Shown in pieces: positions 37,214 through 46,348 of a stretch of DNA of 64,000 nt. The translations under genes and the position numbers were made by a program. Origin of the DNA: Okeania sp034190295. Lineage in GTDB: Bacteria; Cyanobacteriota; Cyanobacteriia; Cyanobacteriales; Microcoleaceae. The stretch spans positions 1 through 64,000 of the forward strand of contig JAXHSW010000008.1 of the NCBI GenBank assembly GCA_034190295.1. Reading direction: 5' to 3'. Position 1 is the first letter of the stretch, and every line of letters starts with the position of its first letter. The notes beneath the pieces were generated by a model. It did no database searches and had not been told where the DNA came from. It saw nothing but the letters and a program-made list of their open reading frames with translations.

Positions 37214-37562
37214 AATTAATAATTAATAATTAAGTAGTAACTCGGTTCTATACAAACCACGCTGTCTTGATGCAGTCGCTTATGGGGGAAACCCCCAAGA
37301 CCGCGCTGCATCGCTTTATTCTTTTTCCTGACAGTTTCCAATCATTGGGTTTTTCACCATAATTAGGTAGATTGTCACTATCTAAATTTGAAACGGGCAG
37401 ACCGAAAAGTTATTGTAGTTAATAATAGCACAGGACAACTAAAGTTGTCTAGTCTAAACGACTCGCTTGTTTTCATCCCCCGGTTAAAACACGGGGGCTT
37501 TCAACGTCGCTTTTCGGTAATGCATTCCTAGGCTTTCTCGGTGGACAATCGACTCTATAACC
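37214..37562. other. Intergenic with a GC hairpin
   Basis: AATTAAT units at about 37214-37232, a GATGCAGTCGCTTATGGGGG repeat at about 37269-37290, and a hairpin CCCCCG (37477-37482) / CGGGGG (37492-37497) followed by CTTTC. The hairpin could be a terminator or the 3' end of an IS200/IS605-type element; there is no transposase nearby. Confidence 0.45.
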
Positions 37563-37751
37563 TTAAGAAGGTTGGTCTTGATTAATTTGGCGTTCAATGG
37601 TTTGAATGGCCGCATTAAGTCCAGCTAATCTAGTTTCTAGATCGTCTCGCATCCACTTCAGGAATTTCAGTTTATTTTCCTGATGGACTTTACGAGACTC
37701 TGGTTGAAAAAAGTCCCAGCCACAGCAGGATTTAGTAAAGAATGGAAACAT
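37563..37751 (-). CDS. Small hypothetical protein (62 aa)
   Basis: The start chosen is ATG 37751 (MFPFFTKSCCGWDFFQPESR), with a GAGAG about 11 nt upstream. An in-frame TTG 15 bases earlier is less likely. The protein is short, with an aromatic N-terminus, one Cys-Cys pair and a C-terminal amphipathic helix (LKFLKWMRDDLETRLAGLNA) that looks like a coiled coil. It has the residue pattern of a real small cyanobacterial protein, but I do not recognise a family. Alone between repeats. Confidence 0.55.
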   Translation of the reverse strand: MFPFFTKSCCGWDFFQPESRKVHQENKLKFLKWMRDDLETRLAGLNAAIQTIERQINQDQPS

Positions 37752-38526
37752 GGGTAATACTCTCAACTCATCTTTACTTAATATTTTGAAACAAAAACTC
37801 TAGAAATAGCAGATTATATTCTAATTTATTTCTTAAATATCAAAAATGAAGGCCATGCCAGTCATCAAAAATCTTGAGAAGTCCGTATTTCCAAAAGTAG
37901 AGCATTATATCTACGATAAATATAAATATTATATTATCAAAATCATAAGGGTCTAAAACCCCGCCTTTTAAGGCGATAGGGTTTTTGGAGCGGGGCTTAA
38001 ATCCCCTACTTCCCCTCCACCGGAGGGGTTAGGGGTGGGTTCTCCGGGGCCCGCGGGTGGGTTAACTTCTGTACGGGCGAACGGCCGAAAGCTTGCGCAT
38101 AACTATCGAATGGCGCCCCTACTGACTTGCAGACTTGCTGACGCGCGTTAACTTCTTAGGTCTGTTTCTGTGAAATGCAAGTAAGTATTCAATCGAACTT
38201 AATATAAGTATCGATCGCGATCGCTTCCTTACTTAGTTTTATATATTAATCACCGCCATTCTTAACAGTAATCAGTTTCACAGCATCCTGATTTTTTTCA
38301 AAAGTAGATCGAGTTTACGAAACTCAAACTTAAACTAATTTTAGCACTTTCAAATATTGTTCCAAACTTGATTTAATGCTAAAATTTATACTGTAATTTA
38401 TAGGCAAGAATTACAGTAGGAATAGAATTACTTATTAAAGATAAAAAAACTCTAGATTTGCCTGAAAAATTTCAATAATATTTTGCATTTATCTATTTTA
38501 TCTATAAAAAAAAGGGAGATATGATT
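37752..38526. other. Intergenic with the left R8 repeat (37942-38156)
   Basis: R8 left reads CCCCGCCTTTTAAGGCGATA, GGGTTTTTGGAGC, CCCCTCCACCGGAGGGG, GGCCCGCGGGTGGGTTAAC, and ends CAGACTTGCTGACGCGCGTT. An inverted counterpart begins at the stop codon of the kinase gene that follows. The remaining 360 bp shows no gene. GGGAG precedes the kinase start. Confidence 0.6.
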
Positions 38527-40911
38527 ATGGTTGCTCAATCTCGTATTTATTCATCGCCTCTCGAACAAGCAATTGACCGTTATCCGCTAACTGTCACCCC
38601 CGAAACTCCTCTGGTAGACGTACTAAAACAAATGAGTACGTTACAAAGCAGTTGTATAATGCCTGTAAATGCACTGACAAATGGAAAAATTGATGAATCA
38701 CCATTATTAAACCAGGAAAAAGCTACAAGTGTTTTAGTTGTAGAAAATCAATCTATTGAAGAAGACCCAAAAAATTGTCATGTACAATCTTCTTTTTTAT
38801 TAGGAATATTCACTTTCAGCGACCTTGTCAAACTAATTGCGACTGGTAAAATTAATAATCTAAGCAATTTATCAAAAAAGGTGAAGATAGCAGAAGTCAT
38901 GTCATCTAATTTTGTGGCTCTAAAAGAATCAGACGATCAAGATTTATTTACTGCTTTATCTCTGTTTCGCCAACATAAAATTAGTCATCTACCAGTGCTA
39001 GATAGTATGGGTCAAATAGTTGGTGTTGTGACACCAGAAAGAATTCGTCAAGTACTGCAACCTTCTAATATTCTCAGATCGAGAAGGGTAAATGAAGTCA
39101 AAAATGATTCTGTTGCCGTCACAGCTCCAGAAATGACATCATTGTTGAAGATTAGTCAATTAATGTCAGATCGACAAGTGAGTAGTGTAATCGTAACACA
39201 GAAGAAAAAACAGAAAACACAAAAGATTGAAATTGAAAAACCTGTTGGGATAATCACAACAGATGATGTTGCACAAGCCTATTTTATAAATATGAATTTG
39301 GCAACAACACCTGTAAAAAAGGTAATGAAAATGCCAGTTAATTCTTTGAAACAAACAGACTCTCTCTGGGATGCTCATAAAAAAATGTTGGAGGAACAGG
39401 TACAAATCTTAATAGTATGTGGAAAACAAGGAGAGTTTCTGGGAACAGTTAATCAGGCAAGCTTACTTCAAGTGTTAGACCCGACAGTAATGTTTGGGTT
39501 AGTTAGACAATTACGAAAAGATGTTAATCAACTACAAGCAGAAAAATTTGAACTATTACGCACTAGAAATGCAGAATTAAAGAAGGAAGTGCAGGCACGA
39601 ACGGCAGAAATACAAGAACAGTTAGAGCGCGATCGCCTCCTGGCAAAAATAGCCCTCCGGATTCATCAATCTTTAAATATAGATGAAATTATTAATGCTG
39701 CAGTTACAGAAGTTCAACAATTTCTCAAAACAGACAGGGTAGTGTTATTTCAGATAGAACCCTCAAAAACAGCTAAAATAGTTGCTGAGTCAGTAGAAAA
39801 AAATTGCAATTCCTGGATGGGAGAAACATTTTCATCTGAATGCTTAATGTCAAATTTAAAGATGAATCAAAATCAGATTCAGGCAGTTTCCGATCTCACT
39901 CAAACAAATTTAAGTACAGAAAAAATTATTGAACTTCAGGAAAAACAGGTAAAAGCTTGCTTAATAGTACCAATTTCCCAAGATGGACAACTACGGGGAC
40001 TGATGTGTACCCAGGAATGTTCGGAAATTCGAGAATGGCAAGAATCTGAAATTGATTTGTTGAAGCAGCTAGCAACTCAGTTAGCGATCGCTATTCAACA
40101 AGCTCAACTTTATCAACAAGTACAAACTCTCAATACAGATTTAGAAAAACAAGTTCAAGACCGCACAGCAGAATTGCAGCAAAAAGTGAGAGAACTACAG
40201 CAACTTAATATTCTCAAAGATGATTTTTTAAGCACTGTGTCCCATGAATTAAGAACGCCTCTATCGAACATGAAAATGGCTATTCATATGTTGAAAGTCT
40301 TTCCTATATCAGAACGCGGTCAACAATATTTAGGTATTTTAGATACAGAGTGTAAAAGAGAAATTAACTTAATTACCGATTTGTTAGATTTACAACGCTT
40401 AGAAGGTGGTACTGCACTTATTCCTATAGATACAATAGATTTAGAAAGTTGGCTTCCCACTATTATCGATCCTTTTCAATCTAGAACTCGAGAACGCGAA
40501 CAAACTCTAAAAGTTAAATTTCCTAAAAAAATCCCTCAGATCGTATCTAATAATAATAGTTTAGGCCGGATTTTAGCAGAACTCCTTAATAATGCTTGCA
40601 AGTATACTCAGAATGGTGGGGAAATCAAGTTTATCATTGAATGTAAGCAGAAAAAAAGTAGCAAAAAAAGCCTTAAAGAAATACCCCCTACAATCAAATT
40701 TTTGATTAGTAACCCATCAGAAATTCCCGAAACTGAGTTACCTAAAATATTTAATAAATTTTATCGAGTGCCTAATGCCGATCCTTGGAAACAAGGGGGT
40801 ACAGGTTTAGGTTTAGCCCTAGTGAAGAAATTGGTAGAACAACTAAATGGTAATATATTAGTATCCAGTAGTAATGGTTGGACAACTTTTACAGTAGAAC
40901 TACCAATTTAA
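38527..40911 (+). CDS. CBS-GAF soluble sensor histidine kinase
   Basis: The start is taken as ATG 38527 (MVAQSRIYSSPLEQAIDRYP), 9 bp after GGGAG; ATG 38521 in the same frame is closer to it. The protein (about 794 aa) carries four CBS-like segments in two pairs (about 20-190 and 200-330; PLTVTPETPLVDVLKQM, HKISHLPVLDSMGQIVGVVT), a coiled coil, a GAF domain (about 370-530) and a second coiled coil. HisKA with H-box TVSHELRTPLS (H575 counted from 38521) and an HATPase (LNNACKYTQNGG, GGTGLGLALV) follow. CBS pairs usually bind adenine nucleotides, so energy or cAMP status could be sensed. No membrane segment. The gene ends exactly where the right R8 copy begins. Confidence 0.92.
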   Translation: MVAQSRIYSSPLEQAIDRYPLTVTPETPLVDVLKQMSTLQSSCIMPVNALTNGKIDESPLLNQEKATSVLVVENQSIEEDPKNCHVQSSFLLGIFTFSDLVKLIATGKINNLSNLSKKVKIAEVMSSNFVALKESDDQDLFTALSLFRQHKISHLPVLDSMGQIVGVVTPERIRQVLQPSNILRSRRVNEVKNDSVAVTAPEMTSLLKISQLMSDRQVSSVIVTQKKKQKTQKIEIEKPVGIITTDDVAQAYFINMNLATTPVKKVMKMPVNSLKQTDSLWDAHKKMLEEQVQILIVCGKQGEFLGTVNQASLLQVLDPTVMFGLVRQLRKDVNQLQAEKFELLRTRNAELKKEVQARTAEIQEQLERDRLLAKIALRIHQSLNIDEIINAAVTEVQQFLKTDRVVLFQIEPSKTAKIVAESVEKNCNSWMGETFSSECLMSNLKMNQNQIQAVSDLTQTNLSTEKIIELQEKQVKACLIVPISQDGQLRGLMCTQECSEIREWQESEIDLLKQLATQLAIAIQQAQLYQQVQTLNTDLEKQVQDRTAELQQKVRELQQLNILKDDFLSTVSHELRTPLSNMKMAIHMLKVFPISERGQQYLGILDTECKREINLITDLLDLQRLEGGTALIPIDTIDLESWLPTIIDPFQSRTREREQTLKVKFPKKIPQIVSNNNSLGRILAELLNNACKYTQNGGEIKFIIECKQKKSSKKSLKEIPPTIKFLISNPSEIPETELPKIFNKFYRVPNADPWKQGGTGLGLALVKKLVEQLNGNILVSSSNGWTTFTVELPI

Positions 40912-41106
40912 CGCGCGTCAGCAAGTCAGCAAGTTAGATAGGGGAGCCGTCGGATTGGCGACGTACAGAAGTTAACCCACCCGCGCGCCCAACCCACCCG
41001 CGGGCCCCGACCGTGGAGGGGAGCCAGCAGGGGAAGGGGATTTGAGAAAAGCTCCAAAAACCCGATCGCCTTAAAAGGTGGGGTTGCGCGAGCCTTATGA
41101 TTTTGA
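40909..41106. repeat. R8 repeat, right copy (inverted)
   Basis: It starts TAACGCGCGTCAGCAAGTCA, sharing its first bases with the kinase stop codon. It continues through GTACAGAAGTTAACCCACCC, CGCGGGCCCCGACC and CCGATCGCCTTAAAAGG, the reverse order of the 37942-38156 copy. Confidence 0.7.
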
Positions 41107-41224
41107 TAAAGGAATTGCATCAAATTCTAATTTCCGAAATTTAATTTTGACTAGCCTACTTTTTTATCTCCTCTTAATACTATACACCTTTGAAAAACCT
41201 AGCCAATCGGCCGACATTTTTAGG

Positions 41225-41445
41225 AATTGTCTCTCAAAGGTTGCAGATTAAGTCAGTACTGACTACGTTGGGAGGTCACGACCACCATAAGTGAACTCCA
41301 GCTTATGTGCAGGTCGCTCTAAATTAAGGACAGCGTTAAAGTGCGCCAATCGGAAGTGGGTTTTGTACCGAAGCGTGTTTAGAGCATGAACAAGCCAGGC
41401 CAACATAATCGAGGAACACTTTACTGAAAAGGACTAGACACCACA
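41225..41445 (+). ncRNA. HEARO / omega RNA upstream of iscB
   Basis: About 220 bp of structured, gene-free sequence lies directly before the iscB start. It includes GACTACGTTGGGAGGTC, AACTCCAGCTTATGTGCAGG, AATTAAGGACAGCG, GTGCGCCAATCGGAAGTGGG and CGAGGAACACTTTACTGAAA. Position, length and these blocks fit the HEARO RNA class, which is the guide (omega) RNA of IscB nucleases. The 5' boundary is approximate. With its IscB destroyed, any activity would need a protein supplied from elsewhere. Confidence 0.7.
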
Positions 41446-42066
41446 ATGTCTAATACTAATTACATTTTTGTCATAGATACAAACAAAAAACCATTGCAAC
41501 CTTGCAAACCTTCTGTTGCTCGTAGGTTGTTAAATTCGGGCAGAGTTTCTGTATTTAGACGCTTCCCGTTTACTTTGATTCTCACGCAAAGCTGTTGAAA
41601 TAGTTGTGAAAACAACTTTAACCCTCAAGATTGACCCAGGCTCAAAATTTACAGGGATGGCACCTTCAATAATTAATAATTAATAATTAACAATTACCTC
41701 TCCTTTAAAACGGAATTGATTGACTAATCATTAAAATTTTTTCTTGTTTCTCCACGGCGAGTGAGAGGCTTTAAACCTTAATTGTTCGGTCAATGTGTTT
41801 ATTGTGGCCAAACTAATACACCGCTAGAAGTTGAACATATCTACCCAAAGTCAAAAGGAGGAACAGAGCGAGTATCTAACTTAACTGTTGCCTGTACTAA
41901 ATGCAATCAGATTAAAAGTAATCAAGATGTCAAAGAATTCCGATCTGGTAAACCTGAGTTATTAAAGCGAATACTAACCCAAGCAAGAAGATCATTAAAA
42001 GATGCAGCAGCGGTTAATTCTACCCGGTGGAAATTGTTCAATACTTTAAAGACTACTGGGTTGACC
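41446..42066 (+). pseudogene. iscB: IscB RNA-guided nuclease, broken
   Basis: The N-terminal frame (ATG 41446) gives NYIFVIDTNKKPLQPCKPSV, RRLLNSGRVSVFRRFPF, the PLMP domain of IscB. After a frameshift near 41590 come KAVEIVVKTTLTLKIDPGSK and FTGMA, the RuvC-I motif. An R1 element (41665-41790) then replaces the bridge helix and RuvC-II. Sequence resumes with the HNH domain (CVYCGQTNTPLEVEHIYPKS, NLTVACTKCNQIKSN) and KPELLKRILTQARRSLKDAA, ending ...KTTGL at a 30-bp mini-repeat; RuvC-III is missing. IscB is the Cas9-related nuclease of IS200/IS605-type elements. This copy cannot be functional. The HNH part alone still forms an ATG-started frame from 41782. Confidence 0.88.
41665..41790. mobile_element. 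R1 element inside iscB
   Basis: TTCAATAATTAATAATTAAT array, CAATTACCTCTCC, ATTGACTAATCATTAAAA, GAGAGGCTTTAAACC, TTAATTGTTCGGT. It is flanked by RuvC-I sequence on the left and HNH sequence on the right. Host sequence between them is lost, so insertion was accompanied or followed by a deletion. Confidence 0.82.
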
Positions 42067-42096
42067 TTCAACAATTAATAATTAATAATTATTGAA
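42067..42096. repeat. Core-less R1 mini-element
   Basis: Just the two ends, TTCAACAATTAATAATTAAT...ATTATTGAA, 30 bp, within CC...GG. It interrupts the iscB relic after KTTGL and looks like an R1 copy from which the core has been lost. Confidence 0.6.
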
Positions 42097-42209
42097 GGTG
42101 TCAGGACAAAAAGCAAAAAGTGTTAATATGAGTAAATTAAAAGTTGTACATAAAAAAGACGGTTATACCTATACATTTTGTCCACAGTTGTCCATAAATG
42201 TCGAGGAAA

Positions 42210-43385
42210 ATGTCGTCTAAAACTCAACATAAAATTTCTCGCTCTCAGGATTGGTCATGGCCTCTATGGCCTATTTTACCTTTATATCCTTATGGACAAA
42301 GACGAACATTACGAAAGGAGATTGTCAAAGATACAATCTGGACTTTTGACCAACTTCAGGGCATTTTCTATGTCACTGTACCAATTCGGATGACAGTGGT
42401 AAGAATGCTCGGAAGTGGTTTATTTGTTTATGCTCCCATAGCACCAACACGAGAATGCGTGCGCCTTGTTAATGAATTGGTAGAAAAATATGGAGAAGTT
42501 CGCTACATTATTCTACCAACTATTTCTGGCTTAGAACATAAAGTATATGTGGGACCCTTTGCGAGAAAATTTCCCACAGCGGAAGTTTTTGTGACGCCCA
42601 ACCAATGGAGTTTTCCTCTAAATTTACCCCTGAGTTGGTTGGGTTTACCTCAAAAACGCACCCATCTACTTCCTGCTAACAGTGGTGATGCACCTTTTGC
42701 AGCAGAATTTGACTACGCAACTCTCGGACCCCTTGATATTGGTTTCAAACCTTTTGCAGAAGTAGTATTTTACCATAGTCCATCTCAAACGTTATTGGTG
42801 ACAGACACGGTTTTGTCTGTACCTGCGAAACCCCCAGAAATTTTGAATTTAGACCCCTATCCATTGTTGTTTCATGCGAAGGATAATGTGTTTGATGTAG
42901 TAGAAGATAATCCGATCGATAGATGTATAGGGTGGCAAAAAATATGTTTGTTTGCATTATATTTTCAGGTGGATGCTTTAGATGTGGTACCTACTAGAGA
43001 GATGTTTCAGAATGTTTTGAAGGCACCAGACCGCTCAAAGGGAGCATACTTTGGTATTTTGCCGTGGCGTTGGAAGTATGATTGGCAGCGTTCTTTTACA
43101 CAATTACGACAGGATGGACGGTTGTTAGTAGCACCTATATTGCAAACCCTGATTTTGAATCGCGGTCCAAAACAGGTGATGGAGTGGGTTGAGAAAGTGG
43201 CAAGTTGGAATTTTCGGCAAGTTATTCCAAGTCATTTTGATGCACCTATCCAAGCAAGTGGGTATGAGTTTAGGGAAGCGTTTAGTTTTTTAGAAAAGGA
43301 TAGTGGCGGGTATTTACCAGAGATAGATTTAAAGTTTTTGAGAGAATTAGATGATAAGCTTAAAAAAATAGGGGCTTTACATTAA
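42210..43385 (+). CDS. DUF4336 domain protein
   Basis: The 391-aa protein is of the DUF4336 type common in cyanobacteria and plants: DWSWPLWPILPLYPYGQRRT, then TIWTFDQLQGIFYVTVPIRM, YIILPTISGLEHKVYVGPFA, and LLVTDTVLSVP. The ILPT..LEHK..YVGPF..KFP pattern resembles a metallo-beta-lactamase-like fold without its full metal site. No enzymatic activity is established for the family. The start is ATG 42210, with GAGGA just upstream; ATG 42198 is an alternative adding four residues. No signal peptide. The gene follows the dead iscB element and is not obviously in an operon. Confidence 0.85.
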   Translation: MSSKTQHKISRSQDWSWPLWPILPLYPYGQRRTLRKEIVKDTIWTFDQLQGIFYVTVPIRMTVVRMLGSGLFVYAPIAPTRECVRLVNELVEKYGEVRYIILPTISGLEHKVYVGPFARKFPTAEVFVTPNQWSFPLNLPLSWLGLPQKRTHLLPANSGDAPFAAEFDYATLGPLDIGFKPFAEVVFYHSPSQTLLVTDTVLSVPAKPPEILNLDPYPLLFHAKDNVFDVVEDNPIDRCIGWQKICLFALYFQVDALDVVPTREMFQNVLKAPDRSKGAYFGILPWRWKYDWQRSFTQLRQDGRLLVAPILQTLILNRGPKQVMEWVEKVASWNFRQVIPSHFDAPIQASGYEFREAFSFLEKDSGGYLPEIDLKFLRELDDKLKKIGALH

Positions 43386-43426
43386 AGCTGAAGACCATTT
43401 AGTGAAAGGGGGTGAATATTTATAAT

Positions 43427-43658
43427 TAGGGTTTGCTGAAAAAATTGGTTGGTGGAGGTAGGACACGGGGACGCACCAGACGGGGGGACGGGTCGATTTG
43501 TGGGGAACAGGGAATGGTTTCGGCCATTTTATGTGAAGAAAATTTCAGTAAATTGATGCCAATAAGAGCCAATAACTTAGGAGATAAATTGAATATAAAA
43601 AGCTTCATTACCGTAAGCTTTCCTGACTTTTAGCTTGATGAGCGCAAGCCCTAATTAA
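43427..43658. repeat. R5 element, copy 2
   Basis: AATTAGGGTTTGCTGAAAAA at the left and GAGCGCAAGCCCTAATTA at the right are inverted repeats (one mismatch over 13 bp). The interior of about 200 bp has no gene. It is of IS-derived appearance. Confidence 0.6.
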
Positions 43659-44049
43659 TAATCTTCAGGACTTAGGCAAATTGACCTTTAAAGCACCATC
43701 TGTAGGGGGGTACTTCGGCAAATCTGCGGAACGCAAATGGCATTGGTGTTCCGCCAAGCTCCGAATGGCGCACTAGCTATATGTAGAGTATATGCTTCAT
43801 TGACATACTCCCGACGTTGTGCGATCGCGAGCCCCGCGGGATTCTTCAGCCAGAGAAACCCTGACCGCTGTTTCGTGTGAGGTGATGTCCTCCCCCTGTG
43901 TTTGTTGACCTTGGTTATTATAACAAAATACCTCCTACTTGTCAAGGAGAGCGGAACGTTTTATTTGTGGAGGTATCCGACTCTCGATCCTGGCTTTCCC
44001 ATAGGACGCTCCTTTTCAAGAGAGCGCGGGACTTCCCCCCAGGGAAGTT
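43659..44049. other. Intergenic, possible IS200/IS605-type end remnant
   Basis: About 43790-43945 contains TGACATACTCCCGACG and GGGATTCTTCAGCCAGAG, reminiscent of tnpB right ends, but no transposase frame is recognisable. A hairpin ACTTCCCCCCAGGGAAGT lies at about 44031-44048. Confidence 0.3.
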
Positions 44050-44363
44050 AATCGATCGTTGATAATTGATAATTACCTCTGGTTTTAACCGTTACGGAAT
44101 TGAATATAAGGAAATATTATTTCTTCTCTTGGTCGATGGTCGGACAGCGAGGAGACCCGAAGAGTGACAGAGCCGCTTTCCTAGCGGAATGCTATCGCAA
44201 ACGCGGTCCGCCATCCCACCCTACGGTTCGCTTTGAAGATAGAACTCCGTTCCGATCTCCGCGAACGACCGCTTTTTTTCCCTTAAAAGGGGAGGCTTTA
44301 AACCAGAATTATTTAATTATTTAATTATTAATTATTAATTATTAATTATTAATTATTCGGCAA
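44050..44363. repeat. R1 variant with an extra internal segment
   Basis: GATAATTGATAATT, ATTACCTCTGGTTTTAACCG, AATTGAATATAAGGAAATAT, then about 150 bp not found in the other copies (about 44120-44272), then CCCTTAAAAGGGGAGGCTTT, AAACCAGAATT, ATTTAATT/ATTAATT array and TTATTCGGC. The extra part carries CGGTCCGCC and GATCTCCGCGAACGACCG. Confidence 0.65.
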
Positions 44364-44794
44364 GTCCTGATTATGTAACGCCCATTTTCTTATTTTCCCT
44401 ATAAAGAAAGACTAATTGGTGTTGCTGACTTTGTAAGCTATCAGCTATTAGTAATGAATAATTACTTCTAAAGTGTAGTCAGGGTACTTTGGCGGTAATT
44501 TTTTAGTCTTTCTCAATTTCAAAGGTTGCTTTTACGCAGACCCAAAATTAATAGCTTAATAGCTGAAGTCCGCAGTTCCGACCTAGGAAGCTAGCTAATA
44601 GCTGATAGCTGTTAGCTCCGCATTCGGACCGAAATGCTTACCTTACTCCAGGTATGAAACTGCTGAGTGAGTAAGTATTAAAAAAGCTCTTTTGACTATT
44701 AATAACTAACTGCTAAAAATCATACAATTAGTAAGTTTTACTGAATGATTTACAAACAATCTCACAAGTTTAATTAAAGCAAAAGGGAATTACG
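44364..44794. other. Intergenic upstream of the response regulator
   Basis: Short AGCTAATAGCTGATAGCTG repeats at about 44590-44640. The rest is AT-rich leader without a clear promoter. AAGGGAAT precedes the regulator ATG. Confidence 0.45.
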
Positions 44795-45517
44795 ATGAAC
44801 AAAATCACAGTTGTTTTGATTGAAAAGCATAACTCAAGTCGTGCTGGGTTAGTAGCTGCTTTGCAGATGTCTGAAGGCATCAAAGTAGTTGGAGATGCCG
44901 CTTCTGGCAAAGAAGGTTTAGCAATAGTGAAGGCAACTCAGCCAAATTTAGTAATAGTTGCTCTTAATCTACCTGATATGGATGGAGTTGAACTGACTCA
45001 GAAGTTGAAAGAATTAAATGGATGTCGGGAAGATAAACAAACAAAAGTGTTAGTCTTAGCAACAACAGACAGTGAAGATACCGTAATAGCTGCTTTTAGT
45101 GCTGGTGCAGACTCATATAGTCTCAATGATATCAGTTTCAGTAATTTACTTAAGGCAATTGAGGTTACGAATGAAGGTAATAATTGGATCGACCCGGCGA
45201 TCGCTAGTTTGGTAATTAAACAAGCTCGGGAAACTCAGGATAATAATTATCCAACTTCTCAATCACAAATCAAACTAGATGAGATGGACTGTGCGCCAGG
45301 AGGAAATGGAATAATTAAGATAGATCGTCTAACAGAACGAGAATTAGAAGTATTACAACTAATAGTTTCTGGATGTAGTAATGCTGAAATTGCTAAAAAG
45401 CTTTATATTACTGTCGGAACTGTCAAAACCCATGTTCGTAGTATTTTAAATAAGCTATGTGCTAACGATCGCACTCAAGCAGCAGTTCGTGCTTTACGTT
45501 CTGGTTTAGTTAGTTAA
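44795..45517 (+). CDS. NarL/LuxR-type response regulator with an atypical receiver
   Basis: The 240-aa protein has an N-terminal receiver-like domain (1-125) and a C-terminal LuxR helix-turn-helix (about 175-238: LTERELEVLQLIVSGCSNAE, IAKKLYITVGTVKTHVRSIL). The DNA-binding half is intact. The receiver lacks the phosphorylation site: the usual VIVDLNLP reads VIVALNLP, so the acceptor is Ala56. The conserved Lys of the YLxK motif is Asn (SYSLND), and the acidic pair is reduced to Glu-Lys (LIEKH). Phosphorylation by a kinase is therefore unlikely; control may be by binding or abundance. No partner kinase adjoins it. Target genes unknown. Confidence 0.9.
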   Translation: MNKITVVLIEKHNSSRAGLVAALQMSEGIKVVGDAASGKEGLAIVKATQPNLVIVALNLPDMDGVELTQKLKELNGCREDKQTKVLVLATTDSEDTVIAAFSAGADSYSLNDISFSNLLKAIEVTNEGNNWIDPAIASLVIKQARETQDNNYPTSQSQIKLDEMDCAPGGNGIIKIDRLTERELEVLQLIVSGCSNAEIAKKLYITVGTVKTHVRSILNKLCANDRTQAAVRALRSGLVS

Positions 45518-45767
45518 CCTAGATCTATTTCCCATTAATAGTTATGCTTTCCATCTGCATTAGTCAAAGATGTCAGGGTGGTTTAATAGTTTGAATAAAA
45601 ATATTTTTTACTCAATCCTTCTCTATTAAAAATTCACCCCTACTAATTTTTGACTTATCCTATCTTGAAAAACACTTTATCTATTCAGGGAAAAGTATTT
45701 AATACATTTTCCTTGAATTCTTATAAAACATTAGTTATACTAAAATAATTTAAAAAAGTTCGTCGGT

Positions 45768-45950
45768 TTAGTCAATTGCTTTCTTAGCTTCATCTTTGGC
45801 ATTTTCTACAGCATGTTCTGCTTTTGCCTCACCTTGCTTAACTTGTCCTTCAGCCTTATCTTCTGGATTACCAGTAATATCTCCTAGCATTTCTTGAGCT
45901 TTACCTTCAATATTTTTAGCAGTTGCTTTTGCTCTATCTTCGGTACTCAT
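45768..45950 (-). CDS. CsbD-family stress protein
   Basis: The 60-aa hydrophilic protein MSTEDRAKATAKNIEGKAQE, MLGDITGNPEDKAEGQ... is a clear CsbD family member (small, Lys/Glu/Ala-rich, induced by stress in several bacteria). The start is ATG 45950 with AGG about 9 nt upstream; a TTG 15 bases earlier is in frame but weaker. The C-terminus is a repetitive amphipathic helix (AKAEHAVENAKDEAKKAID). It opens a run of small stress/envelope genes to 51.3 kb. Confidence 0.88.
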   Translation of the reverse strand: MSTEDRAKATAKNIEGKAQEMLGDITGNPEDKAEGQVKQGEAKAEHAVENAKDEAKKAID

Positions 45951-46257
45951 ATATATTAACCTCAAAACTTTTTTATCTACATATATATATTAATAATAAT
46001 TTTTTAAACTTTCTTCTATCGAAAGGAGTATCTTGATATGTTTTGTGATTATGCAATTTGATAGATACGATCTTTTATCCTCTTTAGTTTCCATTAGACC
46101 CAAAAGAGGGAGTAGGGAGTAGGGGGAAATAATATCAAATCCGGTAGCATCGGTGTAATTAGATGGGGAGATGGGGAGATAGGGACCCACCCCTAACCCC
46201 TCCCTGGAGGGGAATATCGAGAAATATTTGGTAATGGTTGAAGATGGAACATTTTTT
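45951..46257. other. Intergenic with GGGAGTA and GGGGAGAT runs
   Basis: An isolated R2-like end (AATATCAAATCCGGT) lies at about 46131. Tandem GGGAGTA and GATGGGGA units surround it. No gene. Confidence 0.45.
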
Positions 46258-46348
46258 ACCGAGAAATTGTCGTTTAAAGCCTCCCCTTTTAAGGGGATAA
46301 TAAATAAAAAATTTCATAATTAGTCAATCCTCTTCTTTTCAAGGAGAG
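46258..46348. repeat. R1 element, truncated by the next copy
   Basis: ACCGAGAAATTGTCG, TTTAAAGCCTCCCC, CCCCTTTTAAGGGG, TAATTAGTCAATCC, AAGGAGAG. It then stops exactly where the TTCAA of the following copy begins, so its terminal array has been replaced or split. Confidence 0.7.

Noticed and set aside
40926..41123. 65-codon minus-strand frame
   Set aside because: It is entirely within the R8 repeat.
43688..43945. 85-codon minus-strand frame as a gene
   Set aside because: It overlaps an apparent IS end remnant, with odd composition and no homology I can recall.
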